A stretch of DNA of 64,000 nucleotides from positions 38,698,282 through 38,762,281 of the forward strand of contig NC_080064.1 of NCBI RefSeq assembly GCF_949987535.1, written 5' to 3'. Origin of the DNA: Balaenoptera acutorostrata. Taxonomy: Eukaryota > Chordata > Mammalia > Artiodactyla > Balaenopteridae. The notes under the pieces are model-generated. The model was given only the letters and a program-made list of their open reading frames with translations, searched no databases and had not been told where the DNA came from. Position numbers and translations under genes: made by a program. Positions 10,301-17,820 of this stretch are shown here, piece by piece. Position 1 is the stretch's first letter. Each line of letters opens with the position of its first letter.

Positions 10301-12388
10301 GCTGACACAGCCAGATCCACTGTACCTTCTTCCACATTCCCCAGGATTCTTCTGAGCCTCCTGCACAGATCCGCTGAGACTTTTCTCCCATTGCCCATGA
10401 GTCAGCCTGACCCTACTCTTTTTAGCTGTTGGTCCAGGGCCTCCACAATCCCCTCCCCCTCACTAGGCCTGAGGACTTCTAACAGTTTTCCCCCGGCAGA
10501 CAAGGCACTTGGGCCTATTCAGGATCGGTCCCCACCACCACCACCATCACCAAGGGCCTTCCTCCATCCCTGGACCTCCTTAACCACTCCACAGCTTTGG
10601 GGCTCATTCCTGGAGGCCCAACCCCCCAAACGCCAGAGCCTTTTCTCCACATCGGCCTCCTCACGCGTGTAACCCAAACCCCCCATCCCAGGACATCAAG
10701 CCCCCACTCCTGACCTTACACGGGCCTTCCTCCTCGCAAAGACACCACCACCACCATTCCTGAGGCCTACTCTAGACACCCCCCCACCCCGCAGGCCCAG
10801 GGCCTCCTCTCCTGCCACCCCCTCCCCCTCCCCGGGCCCTCGGCCTGGCCTGCCATCTCCTCACCCAACTTCAGCCCTGGCCTCCGGGCCCCACCCCCTC
10901 ACACCAGCAGTCAGTCAGGCCCAAGGCCTCCCTCCGCCCCGTGCGGGCAGGCCTACCCCCAGAGCTCTCACTTTCCTCTCTTTCACTCTCACCGTCGGTG
11001 CCCAGGTCGCCCACCCGCGCTTTCCTCCTCAGCTGCCAGACTGCGACCAGCGGTACCCACCCCACGGCCCGGCCTCCTCGTGCCAATCCGCCTGCAGACC
11101 TCCCTCCTCCGTTACTCGGCCCACCCCGCCGCCGTACTCCCAGGCCCCCCAGCTGGGCTAGTCGGTTCACCCTCCCAGGCCCTCATCCCAGCGCCCTAGG
11201 CCGCCCGCCTCTGCTCCTCAGCCTGGGCGCCCTCAACCCAGGCCGGGCCTGGCGGTCTCGGCCGCTCTCAGGCCCGGGCCTCCTTTCATTCCACTCGGAC
11301 CCAGGCCTCCTAGCGGCGCCGCACCCCCTCCCAGTTCGGGATGCCCGGGCCGTCGCCCCGCCTGGGGCCTCCGTGGCCCTTCCCGCCTGTCCGTCATTCG
11401 CGCCTCCGTCGATTGCTGATCTTCTCCCGGCCTCCCTTCACCCGCTCTCTGGCCCTTCCTCGCCGCTCCGGCCAATCCGAGCGGCCTCCGGCGCTCCGTG
11501 CCCTGCCCGTCAGTCCGTCGCTCAGTCAGTTTGGCATCCGAGGCCGTGGCCGTCTGTTCGCTCCCTCCAGCCCCGGGCCGTCAGACAGGCCTCGGCGCCC
11601 CAAGCCTTTCGGCCTCGCCGGCAGCCCCATCCCCTCGCTCTCCAGTCCACTGGCTGCCCTCGCCCAGCGGCTTGGCCTCCGGAGTCTCGGCCCCCGCGGT
11701 CTGTCAGGCAGACGCCGGAGGCCCCGCGCCGTCAGTCTGGTTAGGTAGCCCCGGGCCTGGCCTCCTGGCCTCCGTCCGGGCCTCGCAACCTCGGCCCCCG
11801 CCCCCAAGCAGACGGGCCATCCCTGACCGTCCGTTCGACATCCGAGACTCCGCAGCCCGGCCCTGCCCGAGTGTCACTTCGGTGCCCACAGCCCGGCTAG
11901 TCAGTCCTGCCTCTGTCGCCCGGCCCGCTTCGCCCCAGACCGGGCCTCCCGGCCTCGCCCCCCGCGCCCCCCGGCCAGGCCGCGGTGCGGGTCCACCTGC
12001 CGGTTTGGTCTCCGCCTTTACTGTACCCAGTCCTGTCACTCACGGAATTCATGCTCCAACCCAACGGTCTGGCTCCCAATGCCCCGGGCTGGGCCTTGCT
12101 CCAGGCCTCCCGGCCTCGCCCCCCGCGCCCCCCGGCCGCTGGGCCGTCTCCGCTCGTTGCCAGAGGTAGCCCCTCACCCCGCGACTTACCCCACACCCCG
12201 CTTTCCAGAACCCCCATATGGGCGCTCACCGCCCGCCCGCACAGCTCGAACAGGGCGGGGGGAGCGCTGGGGCCCGAGGCCGAGCTCTTCGCTGGCGCCG
12301 CCTCCCGGGACGTGGCCTCCATGGTCGTTGCCGCCGCTACCTCACAGAACCAGCAACTCCGGGCGCGCCAGGCCTCGGGCGCCGCCAT
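1..12388 (-). CDS. LRRC41: LRRC41 (leucine-rich repeat containing 41, MUF1), 5' part of gene, truncated by window edge
   Basis: Four coding exons on the minus strand (12190-12388, 8581-8667, 6949-7019, 1-442) join with consistent phases and GT-AG borders, and the translation matches mammalian LRRC41 closely. LRRC41/MUF1 is known as a substrate-recognition subunit that binds Elongin B/C and Cullin-5/Rbx2 in a ubiquitin ligase. Two docking motifs are visible. Residues 46-54 (LFELCGRAV) fit the BC-box pattern L-x3-C-x3-hydrophobic, and residues 68-71 (LPGP) fit the LPxP of a Cul5 box. About 266 residues are covered; the leucine-rich repeats lie in exons beyond the window. The gene is divergent from UQCRH and shares its promoter. 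The start codon is chosen because the N-terminus matches the family and sits in a YY1-like context at the CpG island. Confidence 0.96.
520..834 (-). repeat. MIR relic split by a SINE
   Basis: The motif series from ttactgagccaggta through ccattttacaggtaagaaaac to gatctgaacccagga is the reverse complement of the MIR core and tail. A short SINE interrupts it at 696-819. Confidence 0.75.
696..819 (+). mobile_element. Short CHR-type tRNA-derived SINE
   Basis: Starts ggaattccttggtgatccag, has the B-box-like ggttcaatccctgg, and ends in a poly(A) tail after ggcgtagcc. The target duplication gatctgaacccagga / gatttgaacccagga (681-695, 820-834) frames it. Confidence 0.9.
960..1580 (+). repeat. L2-like LINE relic
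   Basis: Phrases typical of the L2 3' region occur in order, e.g. cctcactgacccaaacg, cttctttttcctttcc and gccagaaatgctctcc. Divergence is high. Confidence 0.45.
1640..1825. repeat. MER5-like hAT DNA-transposon relic
   Basis: atacatcagaatttactgtgg and the later gatgattctgatgtatat echo the MER5-type non-autonomous hAT layout. Divergent. Confidence 0.4.
1895..2080 (+). repeat. MIR relic
   Basis: ctttcttcatctgtaaaatg, followed by ggataat and ttgttgtgaagatcaaatga, is the MIR core and 3' part. Confidence 0.65.
2853..3060 (+). repeat. MIR relic, nearly complete
   Basis: agtgattaagagcatgcact, the 'cctcagtttcatcatctgta' core, and ttgttgtgaaaattaaatga in order give a near full-length MIR. Confidence 0.85.
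3640..4270 (-). repeat. Degraded L1-like LINE relic
   Basis: AT-rich sequence with taatgaacatctggaaataa and gattgcccaccaagaaag resembles the reverse complement of an old L1/HAL1 ORF2 3' end. Confidence 0.4.
4292..4658 (-). mobile_element. Long CHR-type SINE
   Basis: Reads in reverse from a (TTTA)n/T-rich tail and tggctgtgttgggtcttcg to accagggaagccc. The flanks share tacataccttttaaattg; see the finding on the duplicated flank. Confidence 0.9.
5030..5130 (+). repeat. L2 3'-end relic
   Basis: ctgtatacctagaacctagc, then tagtcactcaataactgttt and gaatgaa at the end: the usual L2 3' terminus. Confidence 0.65.
5600..5930 (+). repeat. L2 relic
   Basis: Order of aaacccagttcaaatac, ttcctcaagattagggattg and gtaaatgtttattgaac fits the L2 3' half. 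Confidence 0.6.
6010..6790. repeat. CR1/L3-like LINE relic
   Basis: Contains the old CR1/L3 3' phrases in degraded form, such as atttcatcttgttaggtttg, gaccattgctccagccctg and gtgtcacctgcaaacatg. Orientation was not settled. Confidence 0.5.
6949..7019 (-). CDS. LRRC41: LRRC41 coding exon 3
   Basis: 71 bases encoding (G)[19 protein letters not shown] and SSLE. The acceptor is ctctacag and the donor is gtaagt. It joins exon 2 in phase and leaves exon 4 in phase 0. Confidence 0.95.
7110..7368 (+). repeat. MIR, nearly complete
   Basis: gcagagtggtaaagagcact, gggcaagttacttaattttt, cctcagtttccttatctata and agtgcttggaacagggttag appear in consensus order. Confidence 0.85.
7443..7873 (+). mobile_element. 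Divergent long tRNA-derived SINE
   Basis: Head ggaacttccctggtgctcca, B-box ggttcgatccctgttcagg and an A-rich tail. The body has extra copies of the gccacaactag/gccacaactatgg word. It is framed by aaaagatctgggttc copies and is the first of three adjacent insertions. Confidence 0.85.
7886..8220 (+). mobile_element. Long CHR-type SINE
   Basis: Head ggcttccctggtggcgcagt, B-box ggttcgagccctggtc, 3' part gacccaatgcagccaaaaat and an A-rich tail. Flanked by aaaagatctg copies. Confidence 0.92.
8236..8325 (+). mobile_element. Short CHR-type SINE, 3'-shortened
   Basis: aggaattccctggctgtcca to aactaagatcccgc, lacking the usual ggccaaaa end. Framed by aaaagatctgtgttc (8221-8235) and aaaagatctgggttc (8326-8340). 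Confidence 0.88.
8581..8667 (-). CDS. LRRC41: LRRC41 coding exon 2
   Basis: 87 bases, phase 1 to phase 1, encoding (A)[19 protein letters not shown] and following residues. The acceptor is ttttgtag and the donor is gtgagt. LPGP fits the Cullin-5 box LPxP pattern, 14 residues after the BC-box-like motif, which is the usual order in Elongin BC/Cul5 receptors. Confidence 0.95.
8990..9300 (+). repeat. L2 relic
   Basis: cttcataatctgggccctac, tgcctgtgcctttgtcatgc and tctccactgggaatgttc fit L2. Confidence 0.6.
9380..9545 (+). repeat. MIR relic
   Basis: attgtggctaaatggtttag, gagcctcagtttcctcaatt and gagataataataactacctc occur in MIR order. Confidence 0.6.
9700..9915. repeat. L2-like relic
   Basis: tacatagtaggtactcaatg and agtccaagttccatatcctg are L2-like phrases; poorly preserved. 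Confidence 0.4.
11943..12137 (+). repeat. Perfect 34-base direct repeat in LRRC41 intron 1
   Basis: The same 34 bases, beginning ggcctcccggcctcgcccc, occur at 11943-11976 and 12104-12137, 161 bases apart. They sit in a block full of related GGCCTC words. Confidence 0.85.
12190..12388 (-). CDS. LRRC41: LRRC41 coding exon 1
   Basis: Encodes residues 1-66 plus the first base of codon 67, starting [17 protein letters not shown]. The donor is GGG|gtaagt (minus strand) at 12189-12188. It contains the BC-box-like segment at residues 46-54. The exon lies in a CpG-rich block. Confidence 0.96.
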
Positions 12389-12833
12389 CTTGGGGAGGTG
12401 CGCGAGCCCGAGAGTAGCATTCGCGGGCCACCATCTTGAAAAGGTCAGCAGTTAGGACGGTTCCATCAGCGATGTGGGGAAGACTGGGAATTGCGCTAAA
12501 GGAACATCGAATACTTCTGCATACTTTCCAAGTCTCTTAGAAGCCAATATTTCAAGTAAATTCCCAGGGTCAATATGTTTGGGTCTGGCGTGACTAAGGG
12601 GATAATTCCTTCGCAAATCCTCCTCTGGTGCAAATACCAGCTACCCCTATTCCCTGCCTCTGAGCAGTAGTACATGCCAATCGGAGCGTGTGTTCGCGAC
12701 CACGACTAGTCTGCCGCACTTCCGGCCAGATCGCCGGATATCCGTTGAGTGACCCTTACAAGTCCTTCTTGATCCTGAAGTGGAGTAGGTGCCGCTGTTG
12801 CTGCTCGTGTTGAATCTACAACAGCAGTCGGAC
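12389..12833. promoter_or_regulatory. Bidirectional LRRC41/UQCRH promoter
   Basis: Only 445 bases separate the LRRC41 and UQCRH start codons, which point away from each other. On the LRRC41 side, two YY1-like GCC(G/A)CCATCTTG boxes lie at 12382-12392 (over the start codon) and 12427-12437. On the UQCRH side there is a CCAAT box in GCCAATCGG (12676-12684) and an ETS/GABP (NRF-2) core CACTTCCGG (12717-12725). GABP sites are common in promoters of nuclear respiratory-chain genes. No TATA box is evident. Transcription start sites are not placed. Confidence 0.75.
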
Positions 12834-12887
12834 ATGGTGCTGGAGGAAGAGCAAAGGATGCTGGCCGGGTCCGGAGATCCCAATGAG
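12834..12887 (+). CDS. UQCRH: UQCRH coding exon 1
   Basis: Encodes residues 1-18, [18 protein letters not shown], ending in phase 0 at the donor gtaaga. The start codon lies in the context cggacATGG and matches the family N-terminus. Confidence 0.95.
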
Positions 12888-15800
12888 GTAAGACCAGGCG
12901 AGCGACTCGACCCTCTTCGTAGCCCTGAGGCTCAGGACCTAGCCCGCCAAAAAACGTTTCCCGCATAGAGTTTGCAGGGTCGGGAGAGCTGGTTCCCCCT
13001 ACCCTTCCCTGGAGTTCGTCGAGTGACCTTGGGCAAGTAGATGACTAGGCTTTCTCTGGGCCTTGGCTTCCCCATTCTGTAAATGTGGTGAAGGTTTAAC
13101 GAGAGCGAAAATGCTGTGTGGACTAAACTTTTGTAAAAGCAGTGCCTGTATTTTTAGTCAGGTGATCAGAGCCCCTAGTTTTGTCGGGTTTGGGGAGCAA
13201 GCGGACCAACCCAGACCTCGCCTCAGCTCGGGTGGGGAATCCTGCCATATCTTCTGTGGAGGTTCTGGGCAGCTGGCCTTAACGCTAGTTTCTATGAAAA
13301 CGTGTTTTCTTTTTCTTTGGGTGGAGGGAGGGGGGGGTGTCTTTGGGGACAGTGTGGGGATGTGCGGTATAATTCTGTGATAAAAGAGGGAGCTCTTTCC
13401 CTGACTGAGAATGCTAATGTAATAATAATTTATTGGCTGCTTAACGATTCCAAGTGCTTTGTATGTACTAAATCATTTAAGCCACACAGTAGTCCTGTGA
13501 GGTAAGTATTAGGTGCTCTCAGTGTTGCCATTTTACAGATGAGGAAACAAGCATAGAGAGGTTAAATATCTTGTCTGAGGACACACAGCTAGTAAATATT
13601 GGAGCCAGGAATTGAACCCAAGCAGCATGGTTCCAGAGCCAAGACTTAGCCACAGTGTTACACAGTTTTACAGAAACCAGATAGTTTTTTGTTTCCCATC
13701 ACATTTCCTGTCTTTTCTTTGTTCTCTGGTCACTTCCCGACAGCTGTGGGTTCAGAATAGTTGGAAACTAGTTTATCCCATAATTTTTTCTAGTCTTATT
13801 ATCAGAAAGAGGACCAGAAAGAAACGGAGCCAGCCTCAGGAAGTTCAGCTGGAAGTATACCAGAAAGTTAAGTAGGGCTCACCACAGCAGTAGATGAGGG
13901 AAAAGGGAGTAAACAAGTAGTCAATTTTAAAATAAGAAAACTGAAGTTTGTTATGAAGAACCTGTTCCTCTTGGAGATTGAATCTTTTTATGTAGTGTGA
14001 CCTTGGTTTTTCTCATTGACATGAAGTTTTACATGAAGTAGTCCATATTCAGACTTGTATTTGGATTTGTTTTCCCAAAACATGCCATGATACTTTTGAC
14101 ACAAAATTATCAAAGACATAAAATGATCAGTGTAGTAGCATTGCTAATAGGGAAAGGATATAAAGGTCTTGCTTCTAGGATGCTAATTTCCGGTTTCTAA
14201 CTCAGGCAGAATGTGATTTCAGTTTTCTGGAAAAACTTTATTCAGGATGAATTTTTTTTAAGAGCAAGGTTAAGAAACCTTGTTTAATGGAAAACTAGAA
14301 TTTTACCTCCTAAGTAACATCTTCATGTTTAGAAGACACCTTTGCTAATTGTAAGAATAAATAGCCTGGGTTACAGTTGAACCTGCCCTACCCCTCACTT
14401 GCAGCTTTGATGAGCTTTGGTCCCTTCACTGAAGGTCATGGTAGAGAATGGGGCAGATTGTATTGGAATTTTGAAAACACAGTGAAGGATCTCTGAGCTA
14501 GTTCTTTTTTTCTGTATGTATGCCTTTTCTTTCCCTTCCCCCAAATGTGGACACATGCATGCACGGTCAGGCAAATGCCTTACTTTTGACAGGTTGAGTT
14601 GCTAAGCCACAGATTTAGGCCTATGCTGTTGCTCCCAAGGGGAATTTTTTTTACACTGCTCCTCTTGGAAGGTTGTGCACCTGAATAAGGAGTAACAAGT
14701 AGGGCCTGATGTTTTCAAGCTTGTGAATGGAGTTGTGTAGACCTTTGGTGCACTTAATGTTGGTAGTCTACTTAGTGTCCTGGGAGCTCAGCAAGACAAA
14801 AAGCAGCGACCGAAACTATCTTTAGTTAAGCTTTGGCTAAAGTAGAGTTTAGGTTTGGCCATTTTCATGTTCCCAATTTAGGTTCAGAGCCTAGAAAAAA
14901 AAAAAAATGTTAGCTTTCTTCCTAACTTGGTTTGGGGTGTGAGGATTAAATTTAGCTATTTCTGGTAATACTGGGACCTACCAGAATTTAGAATAAAATA
15001 CTTAAGTTATGCAGATTCCATATGAACATCTGACAGCTTGAATCTTTTTTTTTTTTCAGAAAAAATTAAAACATTTAATGGGCATTAATATATTACATAT
15101 ACACTACAGATACAGTTAGGTATTAAATATAGCATAGTATTTGCAAAATCTATACATTAAAATTGATATGGCAGTTTTAATATGACAGCTTGAATCTATA
15201 TCAGAAAATGTTTAATTAGTGTTTGTAACTCCTAAACTGGGAGCCCCTTAAGGGACTGTTGTGATTAATCAAATCATTACAGATATGAAAGTGCTTATAA
15301 ACGTTAGAGTGTTGTGCACACTTAAGTTTGTTGCTGATGAACGTGAAATTGTGTGTCCTTGTTGAAATATACCCAGGACTTGTTTTAGTCAGGTAGGGTA
15401 AGGTTACAAAAATGGAGACAACTTTTTTTTAAAATTTAAACTACTTTATAATTTATTAAAAAATAATTTAAATTGTATAATTGGTAAAAAGTTGTTTATA
15501 TAAGTGGCCCTGTCTAGAATGATATTTATCACCCTTCTTCAAAGCATAACTAAGATGAGACAACTGTTTTTGAAAGAAAAGTTTATTACTTATAGTTCCC
15601 AAGAGAAGGGGGCCGGCCATACCACCCAGGACCACATGGGGAAGTGCTTGGATCAATCAGGAGCAGAAGGAAAAAGGAATGAGTGAGGCAGGATAGGTGT
15701 GCTCTAGCAAGTTTAAGATTGGATAATTTCGTGGTGGGCTCTGGGCTTTGGGCTGTTCCCTGTTTGTTTGACACTTAGCCCTGATGTGATTAGTGCAGGG

Positions 15801-17788
15801 GCAATCATTGGTTTAGTGTAGGAGAGTTAGAGAAAGGTGGTTGGTGAGAAGGGTTTTGGATCGGTTGGTTTGCATACGAAATGCGTGCCCCCAGGCAAGT
15901 TGTTTGCTAACTCTAGAAATTAGCCAGTCCTGGCAGGGGCTGTCTCCAGGATTAGCAAGTCTCCTAAAACATCAAATCATCATAAAATACAGAAAATTTA
16001 AAAAGATTAATAATGTCTGTCCTCAGTGATTACAACATCAATGTGATTGGGAATATACGTGTTATAAAATTGCTGCTGACATTAATTTTGTTTTCGTTTT
16101 GTAGGAAGAAGAGGAGGAGGAGGAATTAGTGGTAAGAGCTGTCTCAGGTTTGGAACCTTCTCAGTAAAAGAAAGTTTGAGTTTCATGAAACTCTAAGGGC
16201 AATTTAAGGATTCTTGACACCTTAGAGAGGATGGGAGTGGAAAAATCCTTTAATACCTCCTGTACAGTGTTTGGGGGGCGTGTGGGCCTGGGAAGCTGAG
16301 TCTTTTTTGTGTTTGGGGCTTCTCCAGTCATGGTATCAGGGAGCAGAGTAGCATCTTGAAGGCCTGGTACTCGATCATATGCTATTTGTGGTTTAATAAA
16401 AATTCTAGAAGGAACCTTTCTTAGATTGTCCTTCTCCACGTAACATTGCCTTTCTAGCTGGGCAGCTGGGGTGCATAGGCCTGGTTGTCAGACGAGGGGA
16501 ATTGAAATTCACAGACATTACATATCCCAAAATGCTGTGTTAACAAGTAAGGCCTCCTATAGATCTACTTCAAGTTTGGCCAGGTTTCCTTTACCACCTT
16601 GTTTTTCAGATAGGACTGAGGCTTTCAGTGCATACTGGCAACCCTGGAAGGCAGGAATGTGAAACTTTCCCCTACTACTTAGCATCAGAATTGAATGGGA
16701 GACCCCATTCTGCCATTTCTGGCGGCAGTGTGGCTCTGCCAGCTGGCCTTCTGCACGGTAATTCAGAGGCAGCACCTTGGTTTGGTGGTTGTATTAATCA
16801 AAGCTTATGATTTGTGGGTTTCCTAAAACCCCCATTTTGGTTTTCTGTGTGTGTGTGTTTCTCATTCAGGATCCCCTAACAACAGTGAGAGAGCAATGCG
16901 AGCAGCTGGAGAAATGTGTAAAGGCTCGGGAGCAGCTAGAGCTCTGTGATGAGCGTGTATCCTCCAGGTCACAGACAGAGGATTGCACAGAGGAGCTCTT
17001 TGACTTCTTGCATGCAAGGGACCACTGCGTAAGTCAGCCTAAGGTCAGGAAGGGGAAAGCTTACGGTGGCCAGGGAAGACTTGGTGCTGACCACCTTTTC
17101 ATCCTAGAGGCAGGACAGTGCTGAAACTGAGGCTCAGAGAAGAGAAGTGATGTTCTAATTTACACTGCTAAACAGTGGGGAAACTGGATTTTGTATTTTT
17201 AAGTACGAAAGGCTACTCTTTAAAATAATTTATATCCTCCGGTGTGTCTTGTACATAATAGTTGGTACAAAAGTTGTTTGTTTGTTTTTAAGTAAACTTG
17301 TGTTTGACTCCCTTACATATAACAGTAAGGTATTTTAATAAATTACAGGGTAGGCAAAGTTCAATATGATTGTTTATGTTAAAACTGATTGGGTGGCTAA
17401 TAAGCATATGAAAAGATGCTTAACACCATTAGCTCTTAGGGAAATGCAAATAAAAACTACAATGAGATACCACTTCACACCACAAGAATGGCTATAATCA
17501 AAAAGATAGGGAGGGCTTCCCTGGTGGCGCAGTGGTTGAGAATCTGCCTGCCAATGCAGGGGACACGGGTTCGAGCCCTGGTCTGGGAAGATCCCACATG
17601 CCGCGGAGCAACTAGGCTCGTGAGCCACAATTACTGAGCCTGCGCATCTGGAGCCTGTGCTCCGCAACAAGAGAGGCCGCGATAGTGAGAGGCCCGCGCA
17701 CCGCGATGAAGAGTGGCCCCCACTCGCCACAACTAGAGAAAGCCCTCGCACAGAAACGAAGACCCAACACAGCCATAAATAAATAAAT

Positions 17789-17820
<32 letters not shown>

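Larger units (their letters stand above)
8668..12189 (-). other. LRRC41 intron 1 content
   Basis: The distal half (8668-10100) has L2-like and MIR-like relics. From about 10400 to the exon the sequence becomes very C/G rich, with repeated GGCCTC-like words and a perfect 34-base direct repeat. Long open frames here lack codon-like structure and are best explained by base composition. Confidence 0.7.
10900..12460. promoter_or_regulatory. CpG island covering LRRC41 exon 1 and proximal intron 1
   Basis: CpG dinucleotides are dense from about 10900 to 12460, in contrast with the AT-rich repeat DNA around it. The island includes LRRC41 exon 1 and its start codon. CpG islands of this size at the 5' end of a housekeeping gene are typical in mammals. 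Confidence 0.85.
12888..16104 (+). other. UQCRH intron 1 content
   Basis: Holds a MIR (13430-13660) and a short retrocopied mRNA 3' end (15046-15182). The stretches 13670-15030 and 15200-16090 show nothing nameable and look like ordinary unique intron. Confidence 0.7.

Noticed and set aside
10941..12455. Several long open frames (up to 267 codons) in both strands upstream of LRRC41 exon 1
   Set aside because: They overlap each other in different frames within a CpG island, have Pro/Arg/Ala composition dictated by GC content, and show no homology other than the real LRRC41 exon 1.
17374..17751. A 125-codon minus-strand frame resembling many others in the window ([15 protein letters not shown]...)
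   Set aside because: The same peptide family appears wherever a long CHR SINE is read in reverse; it is repeat-derived, not a gene.
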